Below are positions 35,573-45,947 of a stretch of DNA of 64,000 nt, in pieces; position 1 is the stretch's first letter, and each line of letters opens with the position of its first letter. The DNA is taken from contig NZ_CP086112.1 in NCBI RefSeq assembly GCF_016806835.2, positions 142,001 through 206,000 on the forward strand, given 5' to 3'. Position numbers and translations under genes: made by a program. This DNA comes from Skermanella rosea. Its GTDB lineage: Bacteria > Pseudomonadota > Alphaproteobacteria > Azospirillales > Azospirillaceae. The notes under the pieces are model-generated. The model was not told the origin of the DNA, searched no databases, and saw only the letters and a program-made list of their open reading frames with translations.

Positions 35573-36532
35573 TTAGGCACGGGCGAAGGCTTGCAGACCG
35601 CGTTTGATGAGGCGCGGTATCGCCCCCAACCAAGCAATAGGGCCGATCGTCCGAACCAGAATACTGTTGTTGTGGACATAATCCTTGAACCACTTCCGTC
35701 CCCGGCGATTTCTCGATCCGCCGCTCGGATGGGGGTAGTGGAGGATAATTGCGTCTCCCACATACAACCCGTTACGCCCCATACGCGCGAAACGGTAGCC
35801 AAGTTCGAGACCATAGCCCCAAGCATTGCCCTTAAACCGCGCATCGAATCCGTTCATCTGCTGGAAATCGTCCACGCGTATAGCGAAGTTGCCCTCCATT
35901 GGCGCGTTGATGACGGCGCGTCCAGGAAGGCAGAAATTGGCGAAGACCATCCCTGCCGAGGTCGTCCAGCCGATGATGCGGCCGCCGATCCGCCGCGAGC
36001 GCGGAACGAACAGGCCGAGGGACATTTCGGCTGTGATGCGCAAAATTTCGGAAACCGCGGTGCGCCCCTGCACGACATTTACTTCGCGCCCGCAGGTATA
36101 AGCAACGTCAGGAGAAGACAGCAGCCCAGATACGTGCCCCTCAAGCCATCCAGGACAGGGAAGCGCATCATCGTCGAGCAGGAGGATAACCTCAGCATCT
36201 GTTTCCTGAATTGCCGCATTCAGAGCATCGACCACGCCTGGCTGGACGCGATGGCTCACCTTTATACGCTCATGCTGGTCGATGAATATCGCGAAGTCGC
36301 CAGATGGAGCTTCTCCTTGTATGGCTAGCCTGAGTGCTATGTCGGGATAGAGCCCACACACGAAGCGCACGGTTTGGAAAAGACGGTTGAGACGGTTGTA
36401 GCTTGGTATGATGATTTCACAGCGTACGCTAACCAGCTCAATTGCTTCCGATGCCGGTGTTTCTCGCAACATTCTACCCTTGTCTTGCTTCGCACAACGC
36501 CGTTCCAATGCATTCAAGCAGATGAAACGCAT
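35573..36532 (-). CDS. Family 2 glycosyltransferase
   Basis: Inverting sugar transferase of the GT-A fold, cytoplasmic or membrane-associated, likely adding a sugar to the lipid-linked EPS repeat. CEIIIPSYNRLNRLFQTV is the N-terminal nucleotide-binding strand, LLLDDDALPCPGW holds the D-x-D metal site, and GMVFANFCLPGRAVINAP with GNAWGYGLELGYRF matches the acceptor side. About 319 residues from the first ATG; a start at MLRETPASEAIELV, 20 codons in, is also possible and removes an atypical leader. Last gene of the minus-strand EPS cluster, 136 bp after the GH16 gene. Confidence 0.85.
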   Translation of the reverse strand: MRFICLNALERRCAKQDKGRMLRETPASEAIELVSVRCEIIIPSYNRLNRLFQTVRFVCGLYPDIALRLAIQGEAPSGDFAIFIDQHERIKVSHRVQPGVVDALNAAIQETDAEVILLLDDDALPCPGWLEGHVSGLLSSPDVAYTCGREVNVVQGRTAVSEILRITAEMSLGLFVPRSRRIGGRIIGWTTSAGMVFANFCLPGRAVINAPMEGNFAIRVDDFQQMNGFDARFKGNAWGYGLELGYRFARMGRNGLYVGDAIILHYPHPSGGSRNRRGRKWFKDYVHNNSILVRTIGPIAWLGAIPRLIKRGLQAFARA

Positions 36533-36668
36533 GGTAACATATGACCCGTAGCGAAGGCGTTCTCTTTAGGATTGATATTGTTGTTAGATGCCAGGGAAAT
36601 TTAATCGCCGTGACGGCTTTTCTGTGCCACAAGGCTTTTGCCGGCTTGACAAATCTTTGATGTTACCT

Positions 36669-37535
36669 CTACTGGTTGAGTGAGCGATTGAGAAGTTGAT
36701 AGGCCCGTACGTAATCAACTTCCATGCGCACGGGAAACGGGGTTGAAGCATCCGGCTCACCCGGCCAGTTTCCACCCACAGCGAGGTTCACCATCATAAA
36801 CATCGGAACATCGCAAAAGTTGCGGACATCGTAAGTTTGATCGCCGTCAATATGCCATATGATGGATTCCGGAGTCCATTGCAGACCATAGGTGTGGAAT
36901 CCATCAGTGGTTTCTGTTCCGGAGTGAGTGTGGCTGCTGCGGGTACCATCGGGCCGATGTACTGTCTGGTAGATAACATCTGTTTGGTGCCCGAGTACTT
37001 CAACTATATCGATTTCGGAGTTCCCGTGATCGCCCACGCCCACAAGCCAGAATGCCGGCCACAGCCCGCGTCCACGGGGCATGCGGGCTGATATCTCAAA
37101 ATAGCCGTAGGTCTGCGTGTGGATGCTTGCAAGCAGGCCGGAGGTGTACGGACGTCCTCCGAGGAACTGCTTGAAGGCAGGTGTCGAAGACTTCGCCTCG
37201 ATGGCAAGGATGCCATTCTGGATCGAAAATGGATCGACTCCGAGAGCTTGATCAGCCGTCCCAGCATACGCTGCATCCACATAGGTCTGAAGTTCGTTGT
37301 TTCCGGTCAGAGTGCGCAGGCCTCCCCAACGCTCAACGTTTGTGGTCCAGGCGGCGTTTGGGAACCTCACCGTTGCATCGGAAAATTCATCCGCGAACGT
37401 GATCTGATATGCCCCGGCAGAAAGCTGGAGGATACCTGGTGCCGCGGCGGCGATACCGGAAGAGGGCAAAATAGATGCGAGAGTGCCGCCTGCCGCTATG
37501 TGGAGAAACCCCCTGCGGTTGATCGGTGTCACCAC
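36669..37535 (-). CDS. Tat-exported family 16 glycoside hydrolase
   Basis: Endo-beta-glucanase-like enzyme expected to cut EPS chains outside the cytoplasm. I prefer the GTG at 37535, which has GGAGGA just upstream and puts the twin-arginine signal INRRGFLHIAAGG at residues 5-17 (288 residues). The frame is open to a GTG at 37628 that overlaps the upstream gene stop, but that adds a 31-residue leader unlike a signal peptide. The GH16 catalytic signature is EIDIVE (E174, D176, E179); WPAFWLVG and the C-terminal MFMMVNLAVGGNWPG then VDYVRAY motifs are typical. Such hydrolases in rhizobial EPS loci control polymer length. It follows the polymerase gene. Confidence 0.88.
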   Translation of the reverse strand: MVTPINRRGFLHIAAGGTLASILPSSGIAAAAPGILQLSAGAYQITFADEFSDATVRFPNAAWTTNVERWGGLRTLTGNNELQTYVDAAYAGTADQALGVDPFSIQNGILAIEAKSSTPAFKQFLGGRPYTSGLLASIHTQTYGYFEISARMPRGRGLWPAFWLVGVGDHGNSEIDIVEVLGHQTDVIYQTVHRPDGTRSSHTHSGTETTDGFHTYGLQWTPESIIWHIDGDQTYDVRNFCDVPMFMMVNLAVGGNWPGEPDASTPFPVRMEVDYVRAYQLLNRSLNQ

Positions 37536-37624
37536 TGTGTCCTCCGATATCGGATTCAACGTCACGTCCGACGACGGGAGAGGTTTTGGCACGCCCAGGC
37601 ATCGCGGAGATCGAGACAACCACC

Positions 37625-38932
37625 TCACTGGATGAGCTCGGCATCGCGGGATGCGGTTAAGAGCGCGCAGGCGGCCCAGAGCAGCCCAAAGAGAAGCCAG
37701 ATGTTGCCTGTCGCGAAGGAGAAACCGGCGACGGCGTCGACGGCGAGAGCGATCATCACCGCCAATGAAAGCGCCTCGCTGATGCCATTAAGCGCGGGTA
37801 TTGGCCGATGCCGGCCGAGGGCGGCCATTGCACCCGGCGCCAGAAGAGATGCCGTAAAGGCGAAGAAGGCCAAAGCGCCGAAAACGCCGACATTAGAAAG
37901 CAGTTTAAAACCAAGATCCCAAGAGTTGACTGCTCCCCATCCATTGCCGATCCATGGCGCCTCTGCAAACCCGATCATACCGTCCATGACAGAGCTGAAG
38001 CGCTCCATGAACGAGCCGCCCGAGGATTTGCCAATAGTCATCACGTAAATTGCTCCCGCCAAATTAGGAATAATCAGAAGTGCCAAAGAGCCAATGATGG
38101 CGCCAACCGGAATCGCGGCCAGCGCGGTGCGCGGTAGACGCACGACAACATAAAGAAATAGTAGGGAAAGTCCGAAGTAAGCGGTGCTCGACGTGCATAG
38201 TACCAGCACTGCGATGTAAACGGCAGCCAAACTTCGCAATGGTAGGCGTCGCTCCCCAATGTTAGTTTGCATAAGCCCCAAAGCTACGGCCAAAGCGGAG
38301 AGGAGCTGACGTGCCAGGAACGAAGGTTCGACGGCCACGGAGCTAACCCGTGGCATCGCATACTCTTCGATTACCTGATCGAAGAAAGTCGCGGACTCGC
38401 TGACGCTATTGTTGAACAGCCAATCCGGATAAGGAATGGCGGTATTGAAGCAGATAAACTGGAAAATCGCCCAGCATGACACGAAGAGGTTAGACCATAA
38501 GAACCAGGAGATGCCGTCTATAAGGATCCTGCGGTTAGCGGCGACCCGAGAGACAACGAAAGAGGTAGAAAGCCCGAACAGGAGATAAGCAGTTTGGGTG
38601 AGATGATAGAGACTCAAACGTCCTTGGAGAATCGGTACATAGAGAGAGGTCAGGACTGCAATGGCGAACAGAGCGAGCCATACGGTGGAAATATCTCCAC
38701 CGGGACGCGATGGAGCCTCGGTCAAGGACGGCCAGAAGGTCCAGCGAATTAGCAGAAGCGCCCCCAAAACATGGTAGGATTGCAGGCCAAAAGAAATTGA
38801 CTCTATATTGAGCACGGCCGTTGCTGAGAACGGAACGCTTGCAACTAACGCGGGCACAAGCCAATCTGGTCGAAATAAAAACAGGTAGATGGAAAATGGT
38901 ATCACGGCAAGGCCGACAAGTGTGGGAGTCAT
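37625..38932 (-). CDS. Wzy/O-antigen-ligase-like EPS polymerase
   Basis: A 435-residue integral membrane protein with about 10-12 hydrophobic segments (for example IPFSIYLFLF, LVPALVASVPF, AYLLFGLSTSFVV, YIAVLVLCTSSTAYFGLSLL) and a large loop before the last third, the layout of Wzy polymerases and O-antigen ligases. It probably joins lipid-linked repeats in the periplasm. A loop Arg-rich stretch and GNGWGAVNSW near 37930 resemble family positions, but sequence conservation is low, so polymerase and ligase cannot be told apart. Downstream, the GH16 frame overlaps it. Confidence 0.75.
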   Translation of the reverse strand: MTPTLVGLAVIPFSIYLFLFRPDWLVPALVASVPFSATAVLNIESISFGLQSYHVLGALLLIRWTFWPSLTEAPSRPGGDISTVWLALFAIAVLTSLYVPILQGRLSLYHLTQTAYLLFGLSTSFVVSRVAANRRILIDGISWFLWSNLFVSCWAIFQFICFNTAIPYPDWLFNNSVSESATFFDQVIEEYAMPRVSSVAVEPSFLARQLLSALAVALGLMQTNIGERRLPLRSLAAVYIAVLVLCTSSTAYFGLSLLFLYVVVRLPRTALAAIPVGAIIGSLALLIIPNLAGAIYVMTIGKSSGGSFMERFSSVMDGMIGFAEAPWIGNGWGAVNSWDLGFKLLSNVGVFGALAFFAFTASLLAPGAMAALGRHRPIPALNGISEALSLAVMIALAVDAVAGFSFATGNIWLLFGLLWAACALLTASRDAELIQ

Positions 38933-39027
38933 GGGATACCGGAGAGCGTTGACAATAAAGTAGCGAAAATAGCAGGCACGACTGAGGAGTAGAGTGATGC
39001 ATAAGGATCAGCCACCATAGCATACAT

Positions 39028-39108
39028 GCGCAGATCGCGGCAGTCTGAACCTGGCAGGCGCTCCACTTATCCGCTAACAAAGCTGATCAGACAAACAAAG
39101 CCACTTCA
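39028..39108. repeat. IS3 right-end remnant inside the EPS operon
   Basis: GCAGATCGCGGCAGTCTGAA through CCACTTCA matches the end of the IS3 element at 55827-55907 with scattered differences, including the terminal repeat. It is a decayed scar, about 80 bp, between the kinase and polymerase genes; no transposase is left. No other gene is seen in 38933-39115. Confidence 0.75.
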
Positions 39109-39115
39109 GTCGAGC

Positions 39116-41392
39116 TCATTTGAAATATGCCTTTGCCGAGCCGTAATACTGGCCGGAATCGCCGAAGCGGTACTGAGCATAGCGGCGCACATTAACCATT
39201 GACAGCGCGACTACCGGGATTGTGCCCGTCATGGAAACGGTATCCTGGAGCATCTGTGTGACCACCGAACGTCGAGTCTGACCCCATCGAACCAGATAAA
39301 GCGTCCGGTCAGCGATGAAAGACAGGCTTGCGGCATCGGCGCTGACGGATGCTGGAGCGGTGTCTACGATCACCAGATCGTAAAGGTCGCAGAGTTGATT
39401 GAGGCCAGCTCTCATGGCTGAGGACGATAAAACGTCGCTTGGATTGGGGACAGGCCTGCCAGATGTCAGGATGTCAACACCCGACGCGAGACCGGTTCGC
39501 AGAACGCCTTCAAGTTCGTAGGTGCCGGAGAGCCAATCGGAAAGGCCGGGGCCGCATTGAACGCCCATCAGGTTATGTATCTGCGGCCGGCGCAGATCCG
39601 CGTCCACCAAACACACTTTGCGACCGAAGCTGGCGAGCAATAAGGCGAGCGAGGTCGCCACTGTCGTTTTCCCTTCGTTCGGCACAGATGAGGTAACTAT
39701 TAGTGACTTCGGCGCTTGGCCGTCGACGATGGCATCATGAATGGTTCGGCCATAGACGGTGTAGAGCGCTTCTGCATAGGCGGAGCGTGGGCTGTCGAGC
39801 ACGAACTGGTGAGGGCGAGTGCGCCGAAACAGAGATGTTCGGTTGACGATCGGAACAATTCCAACGGTCCGGACACCAGTGAGCCGCTCGATCTGCTGAC
39901 GTCCGCGAAAGCCTTGGTCAAGTTGCTCCAGGAGAAAAGCCGCTAATAAACCGCAGGATGCAGACAGGACCAGCGTGAGCGCCATGACGACGGGCACGTT
40001 TGGAATAGTGGGCTCGGCCGGAATATCGGCAGGCGAGACAATCTTCGCGTCGGCGTTCGCGAGAGACCCCTCCATGCCGGTTTCCTTGTCACGCGTCAGG
40101 AACATCTCATAGATGGTGCGATTCACGTTTGCTTCGCGCTCTAGAGCTTCCAACCCGACGCGGCGCCGATTCATCTCATTGACTTCTTCCCTCATCGACT
40201 GAAGGCGCTGCTTCAAAGCCTCCTCACGGTCTTGCGCCGTTGCCACCTCCGCCTGTAGGCTAGCAGCGATTCGTTGGATTTCGGCGCCGATCATGGAGTT
40301 GATTTCTGCGGCCTGCGCGCGCAGTTCTATGATTTCAGGATGACGGCTGCCGCGCGTGCGTTCTGCCGCTGCCCTGCGCCTATCAACATCAGTCATTTGC
40401 TCACGCAGATGTTGCACGACTGGTGAAGAGAGGACTTCTGGGGCATGCTCCAGGCGCCTGTCAGTGGCTACCCTGCGAACCCGCTCGTAATGCGCCTCCG
40501 CCTTGATCCTGTCACCTTGCGCCTTAACCAGCTGCGAGCTGACATCGGAGATCTGTTCAAGGACCAGGGTGACATCGCGTCCACCGGGCACCAATCCGGC
40601 CTCTTCACGAAACCGCTCCTTGGCTCGCTCCGCGGCATCGAGACTCTCGCGCAAGGTAGCGAGCTGGCTAGAAATCCATAGGTTCGCTTTGCGGGTTTCC
40701 TCAGATTTCTCGTTCATGCGGCCGTCGATGTAGGAGCGCACGATTAGGTTCGGCACGTCAGCCGCAAGTTGGGGATCTTGCGAAAGAAACGATATCTCCA
40801 GGACACGCGACTTGCCAATAGGATGCACACTAAGGCGTTTGCGGAACTGTTCAATAACTTTGGAGAGTTCGTTGCCTGGACGTTCACGGGGTTCTTCAGG
40901 CGTATTTGACCAGTTCCTGTCGTTAGATATTGCGCCGAGGGCGGTGCGCATGGAGTCGGCTGCCCAGCCAATCACTCCCTGAATACCCGACGGTGTGCCT
41001 AGCTCTTTGTTGAATTCCGGAAGTGCCGCGAGGTTCAACTCCTCAACGACGAGGCGGCTCAACGAGCGTGAGAGGAGGACCTGCAACTCGGTCTCGACGA
41101 CATCCGGCGAACGCCCGAGTGATCCGACAACCTCTTGTATCCCAACGATCTGGCGCTCGGGAGGGGACAGCATGAGCGTCGCCGACGACATGTATTGCGG
41201 CGTCATGAGTAAGCAGGCGAGTGCACCTAGTACCACGGGTACGGCAATGAACGTGGCGATCGTCAGCTTGCGCCGCCGAACAACATCTAACAACCCCACA
41301 ACACTCCCGCCTTCTGATGCATTCTGCGATGCCACGGAATGCAAAGGATCCGTATTGTGGAACACAGTGCTGCCGTCGACATTGTCAACCAT
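39116..41392 (-). CDS. EPS tyrosine autokinase / chain-length regulator (Wzc-like)
   Basis: Inner-membrane polysaccharide co-polymerase fused to a BY-kinase; controls EPS chain length and export. The start at 41392 (MVDNVDGS, 758 residues) has GGAAGGA six bases upstream; an open frame to 41533 adds 47 unlikely residues. A first membrane helix (about residues 35-55) precedes a Wzz domain, a long periplasmic coiled coil (about 200-430) and a second membrane helix near 470. The kinase has SSVPNEGKTT (Walker A, near 567), LVDADLRRP (Walker A', near 594) and VIVDTAPAS (Walker B, near 675). The tail is Tyr-rich (YAQYRFGDSGQYYGSAKAYF), the site of autophosphorylation. Confidence 0.88.
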   Translation of the reverse strand: MVDNVDGSTVFHNTDPLHSVASQNASEGGSVVGLLDVVRRRKLTIATFIAVPVVLGALACLLMTPQYMSSATLMLSPPERQIVGIQEVVGSLGRSPDVVETELQVLLSRSLSRLVVEELNLAALPEFNKELGTPSGIQGVIGWAADSMRTALGAISNDRNWSNTPEEPRERPGNELSKVIEQFRKRLSVHPIGKSRVLEISFLSQDPQLAADVPNLIVRSYIDGRMNEKSEETRKANLWISSQLATLRESLDAAERAKERFREEAGLVPGGRDVTLVLEQISDVSSQLVKAQGDRIKAEAHYERVRRVATDRRLEHAPEVLSSPVVQHLREQMTDVDRRRAAAERTRGSRHPEIIELRAQAAEINSMIGAEIQRIAASLQAEVATAQDREEALKQRLQSMREEVNEMNRRRVGLEALEREANVNRTIYEMFLTRDKETGMEGSLANADAKIVSPADIPAEPTIPNVPVVMALTLVLSASCGLLAAFLLEQLDQGFRGRQQIERLTGVRTVGIVPIVNRTSLFRRTRPHQFVLDSPRSAYAEALYTVYGRTIHDAIVDGQAPKSLIVTSSVPNEGKTTVATSLALLLASFGRKVCLVDADLRRPQIHNLMGVQCGPGLSDWLSGTYELEGVLRTGLASGVDILTSGRPVPNPSDVLSSSAMRAGLNQLCDLYDLVIVDTAPASVSADAASLSFIADRTLYLVRWGQTRRSVVTQMLQDTVSMTGTIPVVALSMVNVRRYAQYRFGDSGQYYGSAKAYFK

Positions 41393-41567
41393 GCTTGGTC
41401 CTTCCATTCGTCTTTTTCGATGACCCATTGGTGGCTGGCCTTTTGGGGAAAAAATGACAACCAAGCGCAGCCACGAATGCTGGCCGGCAACCATAGTTAC
41501 ATAGAACCCGTTAGCGATGCCCCCTCGGTGCACATAGATGGAGTGGACAGCCTATCCTACTTCAATA

Positions 41568-43019
41568 TCATTTTATCAGGTCCTCCGCTATAGTACCGGC
41601 GCGCCAGATCCTTATAAGCTCGACTAAGTTAGATCGCCCAAGAAGAACTACAGCTGCCCCATAAACCAGCACACCCATTACGATAACGATAAGGTTTGCC
41701 ATTATAAGGTCGAAATGTTTCCTCGCGATTTCCTGCAAGGGCAGTATCACGAGGATCATAACTGCTGTGCAGATGACTGCGGGCATATAGGCCCGGGCGG
41801 CGCGTCCGCCGGCACCGCCCGTCACGGCGGCGCATATTGGGAGAACCAGGATGCCACGTCCCGCGAGAGCCCAGGCGACCGTCGAGAGCCCCAGCGGCAC
41901 TGTCACCGATATCAGCAAGACATCTAGAGTGGCGACGGCAGAAACCATAGCGAGGTTGACGAACGAGTGTCCCGAGGCGCGCAGGAAGATACTATGGATA
42001 TGGAGCACCATCATGCCAGCCCCTGCGATCGCGAGCGGCGGCAGAATTTCGGACGACGACTTCCAATGCTCCCCGAAAAAAGCGGTGACGAAATCCGGTC
42101 CGACGAGAGCCAAGCCGCAAAAGGCGGGGAACGACAGCAGGGTGGAAAAGCAGAGGAAGTGGACGAAGGCAGCTTGGAGCCTTTCCTGTTCGGTTTGCAT
42201 TCGGCTCATTATGGCCAAGACCGCCTTGCCATTTCCTTCAGCCAGCAAATCAACAAACATACGTACAATCCGTGTGGCCACCGTGTAATAGCCGAGCGCT
42301 GCCGGCCCTAGAACGATTCCAAGGATAAGGCGGTCGGCGCCCTCCCGTGCGAAGAAGAACAGGCGCGCCCCAGTCGCTCCCGTCCAGTATCGCAAAAGGT
42401 CCCGCCCGGCGCGCCACTCGAACCGGAACCGCGGACGCCAATCGCCAATGAGCCAGAAGAGAATGGCACAGATCGAAGTTTCCACGATTTGATTGGCAAC
42501 CAGACTCCAGATGCCCCAACCGCCTATGGCCATTGCCACCGCAATGCATCCGGCAACCCCCTGTCCGGTCATCCAGATCTTAGCGGGTGTGCGGAAATTG
42601 AGACGACGCTGGAAAAGCGCAACTTGAACGTTGCACAGCGCTCCTATAAACGGAGCCGGAGCAAGCAGCCGAACCAGGTCCGCAATGTCGGGCGCGCCGA
42701 TCGCCGCCGCGATTAGATCGGCGCTCAGTGCCATAACACAGCCGAGTGCCGCTGCCAACGCCAAGTTGAGCCAGAAGGCGGCATCAAGATGTTCAGCCCG
42801 CAGACAATCGCGCTGCACGAGCGTTTCCGTTACCGCGCGGTCAACGAAGACGCCGGCAAAGGTCTGCACCGCGAGGGCAAAGGCGAACAGGCCAATGTCG
42901 GCCGGAGTTAGAAGTCGGGTCAACGCAAGAAAGAACACGAGGGACAGCGCGTGCCGCCCCATCGCTTCCGCAGTTGACCAGGTAATGGCACTTCTGCCGG
43001 AAAGCGGAGTCGCGATCAT
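41568..43019 (-). CDS. Wzx-type oligosaccharide flippase
   Basis: A 483-residue protein of the MATE/MOP polysaccharide flippase superfamily with about 12-14 membrane segments. It should move undecaprenyl-linked EPS repeats across the inner membrane. The start, MIATPLSGRSAITWSTAEAM, and TRLLTPADIGLFAFALAVQT near residue 35-55 are typical of lipopolysaccharide flippases (the LTPADfG motif). Lies 44 bp downstream of the epimerase gene and about 175 bp upstream of the kinase start. Confidence 0.85.
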   Translation of the reverse strand: MIATPLSGRSAITWSTAEAMGRHALSLVFFLALTRLLTPADIGLFAFALAVQTFAGVFVDRAVTETLVQRDCLRAEHLDAAFWLNLALAAALGCVMALSADLIAAAIGAPDIADLVRLLAPAPFIGALCNVQVALFQRRLNFRTPAKIWMTGQGVAGCIAVAMAIGGWGIWSLVANQIVETSICAILFWLIGDWRPRFRFEWRAGRDLLRYWTGATGARLFFFAREGADRLILGIVLGPAALGYYTVATRIVRMFVDLLAEGNGKAVLAIMSRMQTEQERLQAAFVHFLCFSTLLSFPAFCGLALVGPDFVTAFFGEHWKSSSEILPPLAIAGAGMMVLHIHSIFLRASGHSFVNLAMVSAVATLDVLLISVTVPLGLSTVAWALAGRGILVLPICAAVTGGAGGRAARAYMPAVICTAVMILVILPLQEIARKHFDLIMANLIVIVMGVLVYGAAVVLLGRSNLVELIRIWRAGTIAEDLIK

Positions 43020-43063
43020 CTATCAGTTCATCCGGCATTCTTTAGGTAGGGCAGGCGCCCACC

Positions 43064-44008
43064 TCACGTAACCGGCGCTTTTATATACCCTTCGATTTCG
43101 AGAAGGCGGCGCAGCCCATCTTCAAGCTGGATCTGCGGACGCCAGCCGAGGATCTCTCGTGTCGACGTACAATCTGGTGTCAAAGTGGCGCGGTCAAAGC
43201 GCCGAAAACGGGCCTTATCCTCGATAATTGGACGGTCTAGTCCAGCCCCGCGCATCAGAAATTCAACCACGTTCCTTACCGCAATCGGCCGTTCCGTGCC
43301 AAGATTAAAGGTGCTATGGGTTCCCGTATCGCGCTTCAGGGCAGCCCGAAACGCGCTCACCACGTCACAGACGTGGATGAAGTCCCGCATCGCGCCGAGA
43401 TATCCCATATGGAGGGGCGCGGTGTCGGACTCGCGAAAGCGCTTCAGGATGTCGGGAATGACGTGCGGGTTAGTTTCCCGCGGTCCGTAGACGTTGGCGA
43501 GCCGGAAGCTGACGGCGGACTCTGCCGCGCCCACTGTTGTTGCATAGCGGATCAGGTCTTCGCTCAGTGACTTCGTCAACCCATAAACATTCGACGGCCG
43601 GGGTTGATCTCCAACCCTGTGGGTGTGGTCGGTAGCCTCGTAGACATCCATCGTCGAAGCGAACAGCAGTTTACGGGTCGACCTGCGTGTCAGCGCCTCT
43701 ACAAGTGTGTGCGTCGCGCCGGTGTTGATGGCGAAGGTACGGCCGGGATTCTCCATACAATAGGGGATGAAATGGATGGCGCAGAGATGGACCACTGCGT
43801 CCGGCGCGAAGCCCTCGATGATGGCGTGAACATCCTCCACGTTGGCTCGCCCCAAATCCATCTCAACGCAGGCTGCTTCCTGCGGAATGTGTTCACGGCG
43901 GCCAGTAAAGAAATTATCGATGATCAGCAATTCGTGTCCGTCAGCGGTGAGAGTCTCGCACAAATGGCTTCCAATAAATCCGGCGCCGCCGGTAATGAGG
44001 ATCTTCAC
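43064..44008 (-). CDS. NAD-dependent sugar epimerase/dehydratase
   Basis: Extended short-chain dehydrogenase making an NDP-sugar for EPS. The start is GTG at 44008 ([15 protein letters not shown]), overlapping the upstream GT4 stop as GTGA; a frame to 44044 adds 12 residues. Rossmann motif TGGAGFIG (residues 5-12), [16 protein letters not shown], the catalytic NVYGLTK (YxxxK) and [10 protein letters not shown] are all present. About 314 residues. The substrate cannot be told from sequence; UDP-glucose/galactose 4-epimerase-like and GDP-mannose-type enzymes share these motifs. Confidence 0.87.
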   Translation of the reverse strand: MKILITGGAGFIGSHLCETLTADGHELLIIDNFFTGRREHIPQEAACVEMDLGRANVEDVHAIIEGFAPDAVVHLCAIHFIPYCMENPGRTFAINTGATHTLVEALTRRSTRKLLFASTMDVYEATDHTHRVGDQPRPSNVYGLTKSLSEDLIRYATTVGAAESAVSFRLANVYGPRETNPHVIPDILKRFRESDTAPLHMGYLGAMRDFIHVCDVVSAFRAALKRDTGTHSTFNLGTERPIAVRNVVEFLMRGAGLDRPIIEDKARFRRFDRATLTPDCTSTREILGWRPQIQLEDGLRRLLEIEGYIKAPVT

Positions 44009-45111
44009 GCGAGCACTCCATTGAACTGGATGGGTTGAAAACAAAGCTCAAGTCGGCTGATCAGACATCCCCAATCGAGCGATTCTGCGCCTGAAAGGCC
44101 CCGCGTGGAAAGATGTTCCCATTGCGCGAGGGCGTCGTTAATCCCCTGCGCAAGCGCCTGAACGTTGGGCTCAGTCACCAATCCGCAGCCGTAATCGCGT
44201 ACGACAGAGCAGGTTCCGTTTCCGGGGTGGTCGACAGTGACCAGAGGCAACCCCGAGGCCATTGCCTCGGCAGCCACGCGCGGAAAGCCTTCACGACGGC
44301 TGGGCAGCACAAGGATCTCAGCCTTTGACAGCAGATCGATCTTCTCGCTTTCGCTGACACTGCCGAGAACATGGATGACGTCGGCCCAGGACGACTCAGA
44401 GGCTCTCGCTTGGACCTCGGTCAGCGATGGTCCATTGCCGGCGATTGTCAGTACCCCGCCGAATCCCTGCGTTTTGAGCCTTTCAAAAGCCTCGATCAGC
44501 AGCGGAACGTCCTTGTGTGGCGCGAGTCGACCGAGATACAGAAGCCCATTGCGGCGAACTCGGGCTTCACTCCGATAGGCGCTGAAGCTGATCCCGCTGG
44601 GCATAACGAGAGTGTCGCGCCCAGAGGCGGCGCCGATGAACCGTGAAACCGCACCGCTTACCCCCATGTTCTGACCAACTATGCGAGGCAACAGCGCTTG
44701 CGCCCACGAGTAAGGCGGCTTTTCGCGAACTTCGCACCAGTCCAGGAATGCCCGACTCCTATGCGTGCCCGGCAGGGTCAAAACATGGAGGAACGGCCAC
44801 TGATTCATGATGATGGTGTCGAACCGGTTCTCCTTGAGCACTCGTCGTGTCCATAAAGCGTAACGGAGGATGGCGGTCCAGTTGCGCTTCATTGCCGGAA
44901 TGCGCGGTTTAGTGTATCCATCGATGCAGGGGTGACGATGGATATGGATATTGTCGACTATTTCCGTTGAAGCCAAGTCGCGCTGATGGCCGATACAAAA
45001 CACCTCGACGACGTGGCCTCGCAGGGTTAGCTCTCGTGCCATTTCCGCGAAACGGATCTCTTGTCCGCCCACACTCGGAGCATAAAGTTCAGTTAGAATG
45101 GCGATGCGCAT
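44005..45111 (-). CDS. Family 4 glycosyltransferase
   Basis: Retaining GT-B glycosyltransferase of 368 residues. The N-terminal [20 protein letters not shown] is the usual GT4 start with the Gly-rich loop. The C-terminal Rossmann domain has [20 protein letters not shown] and the EX7E-type region [20 protein letters not shown] with the two Glu. Likely adds an early sugar to the lipid carrier after the sugar transferase. 65 bp separate it from the sugar transferase; it overlaps the epimerase by 4 bp. Confidence 0.9.
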   Translation of the reverse strand: MRIAILTELYAPSVGGQEIRFAEMARELTLRGHVVEVFCIGHQRDLASTEIVDNIHIHRHPCIDGYTKPRIPAMKRNWTAILRYALWTRRVLKENRFDTIIMNQWPFLHVLTLPGTHRSRAFLDWCEVREKPPYSWAQALLPRIVGQNMGVSGAVSRFIGAASGRDTLVMPSGISFSAYRSEARVRRNGLLYLGRLAPHKDVPLLIEAFERLKTQGFGGVLTIAGNGPSLTEVQARASESSWADVIHVLGSVSESEKIDLLSKAEILVLPSRREGFPRVAAEAMASGLPLVTVDHPGNGTCSVVRDYGCGLVTEPNVQALAQGINDALAQWEHLSTRGLSGAESLDWGCLISRLELCFQPIQFNGVLA

Positions 45112-45176
45112 ACTTCCTCTCCTAAAATACCACGGGGTGCGCCCCAGGTATTTACTTTAATAAATAATAAAATTCT

Positions 45177-45947
45177 TTAGTATGCGCCTCGTCCGATGAG
45201 TACAGCATTGACAGTTCGCAGTAAGATGAGCAAATCCTTGCGAAGGCTTCGAGTTCGCACATATTCCAGCTCTATTTCCATGCGCTTCGACAAAGTTATC
45301 TCGTTTCTTCCTGAGACTTGCCAAAGGCCAGTCAACCCGGGGGATACTGAAAGCAATTCGGCGGCCGCCGCACCATAGAGATCTATCTCTTCCGCAGTGA
45401 CTGGTCGTGGACCAACCATGCTCATCTCTCCACGGATGACATTGATGAGTTGCGGGAGCTCATCCAAGCTGGAGCGGCGTAGAAAGCGTCCAAAGGTTGT
45501 GATTCTGGGATCATCGCGCAGCTTGCGAGTCTCTCTCCATTCCTCCCGGCTCTTTGAACAAACACGTAGACGTTCGGCAAGCGCCTCCTCGGCATTCGGA
45601 ATCATAGTCCTGAACTTTAAACATGAAAAAGTTCTTCCTCCCTGCCCAACTCGTTCATGCTGATAGATGATCTCCCGTCCACTGCATCTGACTACTAGGG
45701 CGGTCAGAACTAAGAGCGGCCCAAGCGCGACGAGAAGCATGGAAGCGCAACCCAGATCGAGCAGGCGCTTTGCTTTCAGTCGGGCAAACCTTGGGAGAAA
45801 ATCCGGAACGATCCAATCAAATGCAGTGCTATTCTGCCTTAATGTATCGGAAGGCTTAACGCTGCAGCCGTAATAATCTCTGCTCAGATCGAAACTTTTT
45901 TCTAGAATTTCTAGACTGCTGTTCCGGGCATTATGGCTTTTGTACAT
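45177..45947 (-). CDS. Undecaprenyl-phosphate sugar-1-phosphate transferase
   Basis: Initiating enzyme of EPS repeat assembly (ExoY/WbaP-type, short form, 256 residues): transfers a sugar phosphate to undecaprenyl phosphate at the inner membrane. RLLDLGCASMLLVALGPLLV is the single membrane hairpin; GREIIYQHERVGQGGRTFSC, FRTM, DDPRITTFGRFLRRSSLDEL and MSMVGPRPV are the family's conserved blocks, including the Asp-Pro motif and catalytic Asp/Glu. First gene of the minus-strand EPS operon. Confidence 0.92.
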   Translation of the reverse strand: MYKSHNARNSSLEILEKSFDLSRDYYGCSVKPSDTLRQNSTAFDWIVPDFLPRFARLKAKRLLDLGCASMLLVALGPLLVLTALVVRCSGREIIYQHERVGQGGRTFSCLKFRTMIPNAEEALAERLRVCSKSREEWRETRKLRDDPRITTFGRFLRRSSLDELPQLINVIRGEMSMVGPRPVTAEEIDLYGAAAAELLSVSPGLTGLWQVSGRNEITLSKRMEIELEYVRTRSLRKDLLILLRTVNAVLIGRGAY

